46,977 bases of DNA from the NCBI GenBank assembly GCA_017464245.1, contig JAFUDV010000094.1:1-46977 (forward strand), written 5' to 3'. Position numbers and translations under genes: made by a program. Each line of letters starts with the position of its first letter. The stretch's first letter is position 1. The notes beneath the pieces were generated by a model that saw only the letters and a program-made list of their open reading frames with translations, did not search any database and was not told the DNA's origin. This DNA comes from Bacteroidales bacterium. Lineage in GTDB: Bacteria; Bacteroidota; Bacteroidia; Bacteroidales; UBA932. Below, one piece after another: positions 24,682 through 31,827 of this stretch.

Positions 24682-26439
24682 ATGAGTCAGTATATCGTAT
24701 CGGCACGCAAATACAGGCCGGACTCCTTCGAAACCCTGCTCGGTCAGGATACGATCGCCCGGACCCTGTCCAACTCCATCAAGCGGGGGCAGCTCGCCCA
24801 CGCCTATCTCTTCTGCGGTCCGCGCGGGGTGGGGAAGACCACCACGGCGCGTATCTTCGCGAAGATGATCAACTGTGCCCATCCCGGGCCGGACATGGAG
24901 CCCTGCGGGGAGTGCGAGTCCTGCATCTCCTTCCAGGAGGGCCGGTCGTACTGCATCCATGAGCTGGACGCCGCGTCCAACAACAGCGTGGACGACATCA
25001 AGTCCCTGATGGAGAAGGTCCAGGTTCCGCCGCAAGTGGGCAGGTACAGCGTCTATATCATCGACGAGGTGCACATGCTCTCCCAGGCGGCCTTCAACGC
25101 CTTCCTCAAGACCCTGGAGGAACCGCCGGCCCATGCGATCTTCATCCTCGCCACCACCGAGAAGCACAAGATCCTCCCGACCATCCTGTCCCGCTGCCAG
25201 ACCTACGACTTCAACCGCATCGGCATTCCCGACATGGTCCGGAACCTCCGCGGCATCGCGGCCAAGGAGGGCATCTCCATCGACGACGAATCCCTCCATG
25301 TCATCGCCTCGAAGGCCGACGGCGCCATGCGCGACGCCCTCACCATCTTCGACCAGACCGTCGCCTTCTGCGGAACGGACGTCCACTATGCCGATGTCAT
25401 CCGGAACCTCAACGTCCTGGACTACGAATACAGTTTCTCCCTGGTGGACCGTTTCCTCGCGGGGGATTACGGGGCGGCCCTCACCACTTTCGACGAGGTG
25501 CTCTCGAAGGGCTTCAACGCCCTGCATTTCGTGGCGGCCTTGAGCGCGCACCTGCGCGACCTGGTCGTCGCACGCACCGCCGGGCTGGACGCCCTGCTGG
25601 AGCTCCCGGAGTCGCTCAAGCAGCGCTACCGCGAGCAGGCGGCCCGCTGCCCGCTGCGCTTCCTGTACGACGCCCTGGGTGTCACCACCGCCTGCGAGAC
25701 CGGCTACAAGGCCGCCGTGAACCCGCGCCTGCACATCGAGTTCGCCCTGATGAAGCTGAGCTTCCTCGTGGACGCCTCCGCCATCGCCGAGGCTCCGAAG
25801 CCGGTGCCGGCCGACAAGACCGCCGTCGCCCCGAAGCCCGCTCCCCGCGAGATTCCTTCACCTGCTCTGCAGGTTCGGAATGACACTCCTCTGGAGGCCG
25901 TGTCCGACAGGACTTATAGGCCGGGAGCCGCGGGGGATAATAGGGGGCAGAGCCCCCTCAGAAGGCGTTCCGCCAAGTCCGGTTCGGCGCTGTCCATGAA
26001 CGCCATTATGGAGGAGAAGGAGGAGCAGCCGGTGGAGGAGGCTCCGGCGGCCGCCGAGGTGGCCCTGCCGGACACGGCGGCCGTCCAGGCCGCCTGGAAA
26101 GCGCTCGTGGACAAGTTCGCCGCCCGCCCGCGCCTCGCCAACGCCCTGTCGTCGGCCAAGCTCCGCGAGGAGGAGGGCGAGGGCGTCAAGTCCGTCTATT
26201 TCTCCGTGTCCAACGCGGCGCAGAAGCAGTGGATCGAGGAGAAGATGCTCCGCGACCTGGAGAAGAATTTCCGGGAGATCCTCTCCTGCCACAAGGTGAA
26301 CCTCCATGTGGACGAAATCCCCGAGGAGGACACCGGCGAGCGGGCCCCCTACATGCCCGAAGAGAAGGCGAAGGCCCTCATGGACACCCATCCCGAAGTC
26401 AGAGAATTCGTGGCCGCGCTCGGCCTCGACACCAAATAA
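24682..26439 (+). CDS. dnaX: DNA polymerase III subunit gamma/tau
   Basis: A 585-residue clamp-loader ATPase. The N-terminal AAA+ core has Walker [14 protein letters not shown], the zinc module cysteines in [17 protein letters not shown], Walker [10 protein letters not shown] and sensor 1 [16 protein letters not shown]. Domain III ends near residue 365. The region from about 366 to 450 is a variable linker that here includes repeat-derived sequence (residues 390-402 and the following Arg/Gly/Ser-rich stretch). The C-terminal ~130 residues ([24 protein letters not shown]) are the tau-like tail. lptB follows after 8 bases. I saw no slippery frameshift heptamer, but a separate gamma form cannot be excluded. 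Confidence 0.93.
   Translation: MSQYIVSARKYRPDSFETLLGQDTIARTLSNSIKRGQLAHAYLFCGPRGVGKTTTARIFAKMINCAHPGPDMEPCGECESCISFQEGRSYCIHELDAASNNSVDDIKSLMEKVQVPPQVGRYSVYIIDEVHMLSQAAFNAFLKTLEEPPAHAIFILATTEKHKILPTILSRCQTYDFNRIGIPDMVRNLRGIAAKEGISIDDESLHVIASKADGAMRDALTIFDQTVAFCGTDVHYADVIRNLNVLDYEYSFSLVDRFLAGDYGAALTTFDEVLSKGFNALHFVAALSAHLRDLVVARTAGLDALLELPESLKQRYREQAARCPLRFLYDALGVTTACETGYKAAVNPRLHIEFALMKLSFLVDASAIAEAPKPVPADKTAVAPKPAPREIPSPALQVRNDTPLEAVSDRTYRPGAAGDNRGQSPLRRRSAKSGSALSMNAIMEEKEEQPVEEAPAAAEVALPDTAAVQAAWKALVDKFAARPRLANALSSAKLREEEGEGVKSVYFSVSNAAQKQWIEEKMLRDLEKNFREILSCHKVNLHVDEIPEEDTGERAPYMPEEKAKALMDTHPEVREFVAALGLDTK
25851..25885 (-). repeat. TGTCATTCCGA...GAAGGAATC repeat inside dnaX
   Basis: Read on the minus strand: TGTCATTCCGA, then the hairpin ACCTGCAGAGCAGGT, then GAAGGAATC. 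It shares both ends with the metG copy (TGTCATTCTGA...GAAGAATC) but has a different central hairpin. It is translated on the plus strand as part of the DnaX linker. Confidence 0.65.
25943..25957. repeat. GGGGGC/GCCCCC palindrome in the dnaX linker
   Basis: GGGGGCAGAGCCCCC with flanking A/T forms a 7-bp stem and 3-base loop. It lies 58 bases beyond the dnaX repeat, in the same poorly conserved linker (GQSPLRRRS), and may be a second inserted element. Confidence 0.4.
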
Positions 26440-26447
26440 CCCCTGCC

Positions 26448-27236
26448 ATGAAACTGCGCGCAGAAAACCTTGTGAAGAAATACGGCGTCCGCACGGTCGT
26501 GAAGGGCGTGTCGATGGAAGTGAACCAGGGAGAGATCGTGGGCTTCCTGGGTCCGAACGGCGCCGGAAAGACTACCAGCTTCTACATGATCACCGGCCAG
26601 ATCGTCCCGAACGAGGGCCGCATCTTCATCGACGAAGACGAACTCACCGGACTCCCGATGTACAAGCGCTCCCAGAAAGGCGTGGGCTACCTCCCGCAGG
26701 AAGCCTCCGTGTTCCGGAAGATGTCCGTGGAGGACAACATCATGTCCGTGATGGAGATGACCAGGATGACCCGCGAGGAGCGGGAGGCCCGCCTGGAACA
26801 GCTCATCGACGAGTTCAATCTCTCCAAGGTCCGCAAGTCCAAGGGCATCCAGCTCTCCGGCGGCGAGCGTCGCCGCTGCGAGATCGCCCGCGCCCTTGCC
26901 GTGGACCCGAAGTTCATCCTCCTGGACGAGCCTTTCGCGGGCGTGGACCCCATCGCCGTGGAGGACATCCAGTACATCATCGCCAAGCTCAAGTACCGCA
27001 ACATCGGTGTCATCATCACGGACCACAACGTAGGCGAGACCCTCGCCATCACGGACCGCGCCTACCTCCTGTATGAGGGCACCATCCTCCAGGAGGGCAC
27101 CCCGGAGGAATTGGCCGCTGACGAGGACGTCCGCACCAAGTATCTCGGTTCCGGTTTCGTCCTCAAGCGCTCCAAGAGCGTCGAACGGGCCCGTGCGGAA
27201 GCGGAAGCCGCCCAAAAAAGGGAGTCTTCCGAATAG
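26448..27236 (+). CDS. lptB: LPS export ABC transporter ATP-binding protein
   Basis: A 262-residue ATPase that drives lipopolysaccharide extraction from the inner membrane with LptFG. Walker A is [16 protein letters not shown], the signature is [15 protein letters not shown], Walker [19 protein letters not shown] and the switch His is in ITDHNV. These are the residues typical of LptB rather than of other ABC ATPases. The ATG at 26448 gives the family N-terminus [13 protein letters not shown]; the C-terminus has an extra basic/acidic tail of about 20 residues. It follows dnaX closely and is probably co-transcribed. Confidence 0.93.
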   Translation: MKLRAENLVKKYGVRTVVKGVSMEVNQGEIVGFLGPNGAGKTTSFYMITGQIVPNEGRIFIDEDELTGLPMYKRSQKGVGYLPQEASVFRKMSVEDNIMSVMEMTRMTREEREARLEQLIDEFNLSKVRKSKGIQLSGGERRRCEIARALAVDPKFILLDEPFAGVDPIAVEDIQYIIAKLKYRNIGVIITDHNVGETLAITDRAYLLYEGTILQEGTPEELAADEDVRTKYLGSGFVLKRSKSVERARAEAEAAQKRESSE

Positions 27237-27301
27237 TTTGGCACACCCCTTGCATAATGCTAAGCCAGGTTAGTTATTATAGTTGGTTTAGTTGATAAGG
27301 T

Positions 27302-27338
27302 ACAATAAAGGCGAGCCGGAAAGGCCCGCCTCTATTGT
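27302..27338. terminator. Bidirectional terminator between lptB and ispH
   Basis: Arms 27302-27317 and 27323-27338 (ACAATAAAGGCGAGCC with GGCCCGCCTCTATTGT) pair with two mismatches and a 5-base loop; the A/T outer ends give U-rich tails on both strands. The 65 bases before it (27237-27301) are AT-rich with a TAATGCTAAGCCAGG stretch that faintly resembles the spacers of the 41.3-kb array. Confidence 0.75.
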
Positions 27339-27350
27339 TGTATGGGGGTG

Positions 27351-28247
27351 CTACGTGTGCCGGACGGCGTCGGCAACCGCTTCCAGGAGCCATTTGGGGG
27401 TGGAGGTGGCGCCGCAGACGCCCACGCGGAGCTCCGCGGACGCCCCGTCGGCCCCGTCCGGCTCCGCCCGGAACCAGGCCGGGTCGATGTCGCGGGGACT
27501 GCCGATGCGCCAGGTGCGCGGGTTCACGCCCCGGCACAGGTCGAAGAGGACCTTGCCGTTGGAGCTGGCCTCGCCGGCGACGAACAGCAGGATGTCGTGT
27601 GCGAGGGCGAAGGCGGCCAGGTGCTCGTGGCGGTTCGCCACCTGGGCGCAGATGGTGTCATGGACCGTGACGCGGGAGCCCAGGGAACGCACCCGGGCGC
27701 AGATCTCCGCATATTCGGAAGGACTCTTGGTGGTCTGGGAGAAAATCTCCACGGGCTCCGAAAAGTCGATCCGGGGCAGGACGGTCTCCAGCATCGCGCG
27801 GTCCTCCACGACGATGGCGTCTCCGCCCACCTGGCCCAGGAGGCCAAGGACCTCGGCATGGCCGATCTTCCCGAAGATGAGGAGGGTGCCGTGGAGGCCG
27901 CCGGCATGCAGCCGGGCGTAGGCTTCGCGGATGTGTTCCTGGAGCTTGAGCACCACGGGGCAGGTGCAGTCGATGACCGTGAGCCCGCGGCGGCGCGCTT
28001 CGTCATAGGTGGCGGGCGGCTCCCCATGGGCCCGGATCAGGACGGTTTCGCTTTCCGGGACATCGGAAAGGGACGCGACGGTACGGAGCCCTTCCGCCCC
28101 GAGGCGGTCGAGCTCGGCTTCGTTGTGCACGATGGCGCCGAGGGAAAAGAGGTGGTCTTCCCCGTCCAGGAAACGTTCCGCGCGGGAAATGGCCCGGATC
28201 ACCCCGCCGCAGAAACCGGAACCGGGGTCGATGTCCACCGTCACCAT
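27351..28247 (-). CDS. ispH: 4-hydroxy-3-methylbut-2-enyl diphosphate reductase
   Basis: A 298-residue iron-sulfur enzyme, last step of the MEP isoprenoid pathway. The three cluster cysteines are in GSGFCGGV, DCTCPVV and DTICAQV; substrate-binding motifs RAHGEPP, SQTTKS and SSNGKVL are present. The start MVTVDIDPGSGFCGG at 28247 overlaps the end of cmk by 7 bases, as expected for a coupled pair. Codons further upstream in frame lie inside cmk and are not used. Confidence 0.94.
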   Translation of the reverse strand: MVTVDIDPGSGFCGGVIRAISRAERFLDGEDHLFSLGAIVHNEAELDRLGAEGLRTVASLSDVPESETVLIRAHGEPPATYDEARRRGLTVIDCTCPVVLKLQEHIREAYARLHAGGLHGTLLIFGKIGHAEVLGLLGQVGGDAIVVEDRAMLETVLPRIDFSEPVEIFSQTTKSPSEYAEICARVRSLGSRVTVHDTICAQVANRHEHLAAFALAHDILLFVAGEASSNGKVLFDLCRGVNPRTWRIGSPRDIDPAWFRAEPDGADGASAELRVGVCGATSTPKWLLEAVADAVRHT

Positions 28248-28957
28248 TTCAGGGCCGGGGCCTCGTAGAGAAGGAATTTGCCCTGGATCACGCCGAGGCA
28301 CCAGACCAGTTCCTCATGCAGGGTCATGTGGGTATTGTCCATCACGTAGGCGTCTTCCGGCTGGCGGAGCGGGGAAGTCTCGCGGTGGGAGTCGATGTAG
28401 TCGCGCTCCGCGAGGTTCCGGACGATGTCCTCGAAGACGGGCGTGTCGCCCTTCGCCACCATCTCGTCGTAACGGCGCTGGGCGCGGACCTGCTCGTCCG
28501 CAACCATGAACACCTTCAGTTCCGCGTTCGGGAACACGGTGGTGCCGATGTCCCGGCCGTCCATGATCACGCGGCCGCCCTCGGAGAAGGCGCGGAGCTT
28601 CGCGTCCACATAGGCCCGCACGAAGGCGATGGCCGACACGGGACTTACGTATGAGGACACGGCGAGGGTGCGGATCTCCGTCTCGATGCAGCGGTCGCCG
28701 AGATACAGGAGCGTCTTGCCCTCCGCGTTCCGGAAATGGAGGTCCAGGGAGCCGATGACCTGCCGCAGGGCGGCCTCGTCGATGGTGCCGTCATCCGCGA
28801 TCAGCCCGTTCTCCATGGCGAAAAGGGTGACGCCGCGGTACATGGCACCGCTGTCCAGGTACAGGAAATCGAATTCCTTCGCCACCATCTTGGCGAAAGT
28901 GCTCTTGCCGGTGGCCGAGTAGCCGTCCACGGCGATGATGATATCAGGGACGTTCAT
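28241..28957 (-). CDS. cmk: Cytidylate kinase
   Basis: A 238-residue kinase that phosphorylates CMP and dCMP. The P-loop region is AVDGYSATGKSTFAKMVA, followed by LDSGAMYRGVTLFA, and the NMP-binding insert and VIMDGRDIGTTVFPNAELKVFMVAD are intact, as is the lid RRYDEMVAKG. Length is normal. It is the first gene of a two-gene operon with ispH. Confidence 0.95.
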   Translation of the reverse strand: MNVPDIIIAVDGYSATGKSTFAKMVAKEFDFLYLDSGAMYRGVTLFAMENGLIADDGTIDEAALRQVIGSLDLHFRNAEGKTLLYLGDRCIETEIRTLAVSSYVSPVSAIAFVRAYVDAKLRAFSEGGRVIMDGRDIGTTVFPNAELKVFMVADEQVRAQRRYDEMVAKGDTPVFEDIVRNLAERDYIDSHRETSPLRQPEDAYVMDNTHMTLHEELVWCLGVIQGKFLLYEAPALKW

Positions 28958-28979
28958 ATCTTTCAGCTTTCAAAGATTA

Positions 28980-28987
28980 CAAAAATA
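28980..28987 (-). promoter_or_regulatory. -7 box (TATTTTTG) for cmk-ispH
   Basis: The minus strand reads TATTTTTG, 22 bases upstream of the cmk ATG; AATCTTTG at 28978-28971 is a weaker second candidate. The divergent sigma-54 activator gene has only an imperfect box (GATATTTG, 29000-29007). Confidence 0.45.
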
Positions 28988-29025
28988 GAAAAAAGTTCCG
29001 ATATTTGCATAAATCAAGCGCAATC

Positions 29026-30174
29026 ATGAAAATTCTCATTGTCGATGACGAACGCTCCATCCGGAATTCCCTGAAGGAAATCCTGGAGATGGAGGGGTAC
29101 CAGGTGGATACCGCCGAGAACGGCGCCACCGCCTGCGAGATGGCCGAAAAGGAAAAGTACGACGCCATCTTCTGCGATATCAAGATGCCCGGAATGGACG
29201 GCACCGAAGTCCTCCAGAAACTCGTGGCGGACGGCGTGGAGACGCCCGTCGTGATGATTTCCGGCCACGCCGACATCGACACGGCCGTGGACTGCATCAA
29301 GAAAGGGGCCTTCGACTTCATCGGCAAGCCCCTGGACCTGAACCGCATCCTCATCACCATCAAGAACGCCACCGACAAGGCCAGCCTCGTCACCCAGACG
29401 AAGATCCTGAAGAAGAAGGTCTATGGGCAGGAGATGGTGGGCCAGTCCGAGGGCATCCGGCACATCCGCGAGATGATCGACAAGGTCGCCCCCACCGACG
29501 CCAGCGTCCTCATCACCGGGGCCAACGGCTCCGGCAAGGAACTCGTCGCCCGCAGCCTGCACCAGCTCTCCCAGCGGTCCATGATGCCGTACGTGGAGGT
29601 GAACTGCGCCGCCATTCCTTCGGAACTCATTGAGAGCGAACTCTTCGGCCATGAGAAAGGCTCCTTCACTTCCGCCATCAAGCAGCACAAGGGCAAGTTC
29701 GAGCAGGCCGACGGCGGTACCCTCTTTCTGGACGAGATCGGCGACATGTCCCTCGCCGCCCAGGCCAAGGTCCTCCGCGTCCTGCAGGAACGGAAGATCT
29801 CCCGCGTGGGCTCCGACAAGGACATCACCGTGAACGTCCGCGTGGTTTCCGCCACGAACAAGAACCTCGCCGAGGAAATCCGGAAGGGCAACTTCCGCGA
29901 GGACCTCTACCACCGCCTGAGCGTCATCGTCATCAAGGTCCCCACCCTGGACGAGCGCAAGGACGACATTCCCCTGCTGATCAATCACTTCCTGGAACAG
30001 ATCTGCTCCGAAACCGCCATGCCCCGCAAGGAATTCTCGCAGGAGGCCATCGACCTTCTCGTGCAGAAATCCTGGACCGGCAACATCCGCGAGCTCCGCA
30101 ACGTCGTGGAGCGCCTCCTGATTCTCGGCGGCAACCCCGTGAGCGCGAAGGACATCGAGGACTACGTGATCTAG
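29026..30174 (+). CDS. NtrC-family sigma-54 response regulator lacking a DNA-binding domain
   Basis: A 382-residue protein. The receiver domain (1-118) has the acidic pair DDE and phosphoacceptor D51 in FCDIKMPGMDG. The AAA+ domain (about 137-365) has Walker A GANGSGKE (165-172), Walker B GGTLFLDEIGDMS and the R-finger region. The sigma-54 contact loop reads GSFTSA (212-217) instead of GAFTGA. The protein ends at GGNPVSAKDIEDYVI directly after the AAA+ lid; the Fis-type HTH of NtrC is missing, with an in-frame stop and a terminator 25 bases on, so this is not an assembly cut. It may act from solution or rely on a partner for targeting. The NtrY-like kinase at 31820 is the obvious candidate partner. 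Confidence 0.88.
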   Translation: MKILIVDDERSIRNSLKEILEMEGYQVDTAENGATACEMAEKEKYDAIFCDIKMPGMDGTEVLQKLVADGVETPVVMISGHADIDTAVDCIKKGAFDFIGKPLDLNRILITIKNATDKASLVTQTKILKKKVYGQEMVGQSEGIRHIREMIDKVAPTDASVLITGANGSGKELVARSLHQLSQRSMMPYVEVNCAAIPSELIESELFGHEKGSFTSAIKQHKGKFEQADGGTLFLDEIGDMSLAAQAKVLRVLQERKISRVGSDKDITVNVRVVSATNKNLAEEIRKGNFREDLYHRLSVIVIKVPTLDERKDDIPLLINHFLEQICSETAMPRKEFSQEAIDLLVQKSWTGNIRELRNVVERLLILGGNPVSAKDIEDYVI

Positions 30175-30198
30175 GAGACGGTCCCCTGAAAGACGCAG

Positions 30199-30224
30199 AA
30201 AGCCGGCCCGGGAGGGTCGGCTTT
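30199..30224. terminator. Terminator between the sigma-54 activator and efp
   Basis: AAAGCCGGCCC (30199-30209) pairs with GGGTCGGCTTT (30214-30224), one G-T pair, 4-base loop. Outer AGAC/GTCT can extend the stem. It serves two convergent genes. Confidence 0.75.
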
Positions 30225-30245
30225 GGTGTCTGGAGGCGGAATGCC

Positions 30246-30815
30246 TTATTTCACGCGCTGGCCGTAGGAACGGTCGGTGGTGTTCACGGTGATGACCTCT
30301 CCGGTCTCGATGAAGAGCGGGACCATGATCTTGGCGCCGGTCTCGAGGGTGACTTCCTTCAGGGCGGAGGTGGAGGCGGTGTTGCCCTTTACGGCCGGCT
30401 CGCTGTAGGTGACTTCGAGGGTGACGTAGGTCGGAAGCTCGCAGGTGAGGCAGCGCTCCTCGGGCTCGGTGAGGAACATCATCTCCACGCGCTGGCCCTC
30501 CTTCATGAGGTCCGCGTTCTCCACGACGTCGTGGGGAAGGGTGATCTGCTCGTAGGTCTCCTCGTGCATGAAATTGAAGGCCTCGCCGTCATCATAGAGA
30601 TACTGGTAGGGGCGGCGTTCCACGGTGATGGTGTCCAGCTTGACACCCGCGGTGAAGGTGTTTTCGAGGATGCGGCCGTTTTCGAGGTTGCGGAGTTTCG
30701 TCTTGACAAAGGCGGGACCCTTGCCGGGTTTTACATGCTGGAAATACACCACGACGCAGGGCTTGCCGTTGAACATGATGTACATTCCGTTCTTGAGGTC
30801 AGCTGTTGTTGCCAT
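30246..30815 (-). CDS. efp: Elongation factor P
   Basis: A 189-residue factor that rescues ribosomes stalled at polyproline. Domain I has the loop KPGKGPAFVKTKLRN with Lys32 at the tip, the usual site of modification when it is Lys; no epmA/epmB lies nearby. Domains II and III are complete (VELPTYV-like CELPTYVTLEVTYSEPAVKGNTAS, ETGAKIMVPLFIETGEVITVNT). Length is normal. Confidence 0.96.
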   Translation of the reverse strand: MATTADLKNGMYIMFNGKPCVVVYFQHVKPGKGPAFVKTKLRNLENGRILENTFTAGVKLDTITVERRPYQYLYDDGEAFNFMHEETYEQITLPHDVVENADLMKEGQRVEMMFLTEPEERCLTCELPTYVTLEVTYSEPAVKGNTASTSALKEVTLETGAKIMVPLFIETGEVITVNTTDRSYGQRVK

Positions 30816-30853
30816 ATAAAAAAATATTAATCGATAATTTGCGGTTTAACGCG

Positions 30854-30861
30854 CAAAAATA
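30854..30861 (-). promoter_or_regulatory. -7 box (TATTTTTG) for efp
   Basis: The minus strand reads TATTTTTG, 38 bases before the efp ATG, in an AT-rich gap. Confidence 0.5.
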
Positions 30862-30890
30862 ACGATTTACCGGTTTTTATCCAAATTTTG

Positions 30891-31301
30891 TTAATAGACC
30901 TCGGTCTGGCGGTCGATTTTGAGCTGCTGGATCTGGAAGGTTCCGTCGGTCTTGGCGGAAACGAAGATGGTGACGAGGAACAGCTCGCCGCCGGCGCTCA
31001 GCTGCCCGAGGGCGTATTTCATGTTGGAGCGTGAGGCCTTGTGGGAGATGTCGAAGGAACGGGGGGTGTAGGCGTCGAAGAAGGTCTTGACAATCTGGCG
31101 GGCCTGCGTCTTGGAACAGTTGCGGGTGGAGGAGATGATGGAGACCTCGAGGTTCTCCGCGAACCAGGCGGAAAGCGAACCGGCGTCGCCCTGGGCGATG
31201 TATTTGCCGATGGGGACGAAGACGTCGTAGCCTTTGTCCTGGGCGGAGAGTCCCGCCACCGAAAGCAGCATCGCTGCCATGAGGATGATCAACCGTTTCA
31301 T
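30891..31301 (-). CDS. DUF4783 secreted protein
   Basis: A 136-residue protein with signal peptide MKRLIILMAAMLLSVAGLSAQ (start at 31301). The rest matches DUF4783, a small NTF2-like fold family (YIAQGDAGSLSAWFAENLEVSI, SKTQARQIVKTFFDAYTPRSFDISHKASRSNMKYALGQLSAGGELFLVTIFV). In Bacteroidetes I remember it beside rlmH, as here, where the two are divergent with 52 bases between them. The function is unknown; the NTF2-like cone could bind a small ligand in the periplasm. Confidence 0.82.
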   Translation of the reverse strand: MKRLIILMAAMLLSVAGLSAQDKGYDVFVPIGKYIAQGDAGSLSAWFAENLEVSIISSTRNCSKTQARQIVKTFFDAYTPRSFDISHKASRSNMKYALGQLSAGGELFLVTIFVSAKTDGTFQIQQLKIDRQTEVY

Positions 31302-31337
31302 CGGCCTTTCTTTCTTGCAAATACCGAGCCGAAAGAC

Positions 31338-31345
31338 TATCTTTG
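31338..31345 (+). promoter_or_regulatory. -7 box (TATCTTTG) for rlmH, near-leaderless
   Basis: An exact consensus box 8 bases before the ATG at 31354, leaving at most a few untranslated bases. Confidence 0.6.
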
Positions 31346-31353
31346 TGACCAAG

Positions 31354-31827
31354 ATGGAGCTGAAACTCATTACCGTCGGCAAGACCGACGTTCCCTGGGT
31401 GAAGGAAGGCCTGGACCTGTACGTGTCCCGGCTGCGGCATTACGTGCCGTTCACCCTTGTGGAGATCCCCCAGCTCAAGAACGTGTCGGCCTTCACCGAG
31501 GAACAGATCAAGGAGAAGGAGGGTGAACTCGTCCTGAAGCAGATCGCTCCGGGGGACGCCGTCTTCCTCCTGGACGAGCATGGGAAGGAGTACCGTTCCG
31601 TCGAGTGGGCCGACTGGATCTCGCTGCGCCTCGCCCGGGGCGGGAAGGCCCTCGTCTTCGTCATCGGAGGCGCCTACGGCTTCCCGAAGAAAGTCTATGA
31701 AAGGGCGGAAGGGAAAGTGTCCCTGTCCCGGATGACCTTCTCCCACCAGATGGTGAGAACGATTTTTGCAGAGCAGCTGTACCATGCGTTCACGATCATC
31801 CGGGGAGAACCTTATCACCATGAGTAG
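31354..31827 (+). CDS. rlmH: 23S rRNA (pseudouridine1915-N3)-methyltransferase
   Basis: A 157-residue SPOUT methyltransferase that modifies helix 69 of 23S rRNA. The N-terminus MELKLITVGKTDVPWVKEG, FLLDEHGKEYRSVEWADWI, VFVIGGAYGFPKKVYERA (SAM-binding knot) and the C-terminal MTFSHQMVRTIFAEQLYHAFTIIRGEPYHHE are all as expected. In-frame codons upstream of 31354 are inside the DUF4783 promoter region and not used. The last 8 bases overlap the histidine kinase start. Confidence 0.96.
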   Translation: MELKLITVGKTDVPWVKEGLDLYVSRLRHYVPFTLVEIPQLKNVSAFTEEQIKEKEGELVLKQIAPGDAVFLLDEHGKEYRSVEWADWISLRLARGGKALVFVIGGAYGFPKKVYERAEGKVSLSRMTFSHQMVRTIFAEQLYHAFTIIRGEPYHHE

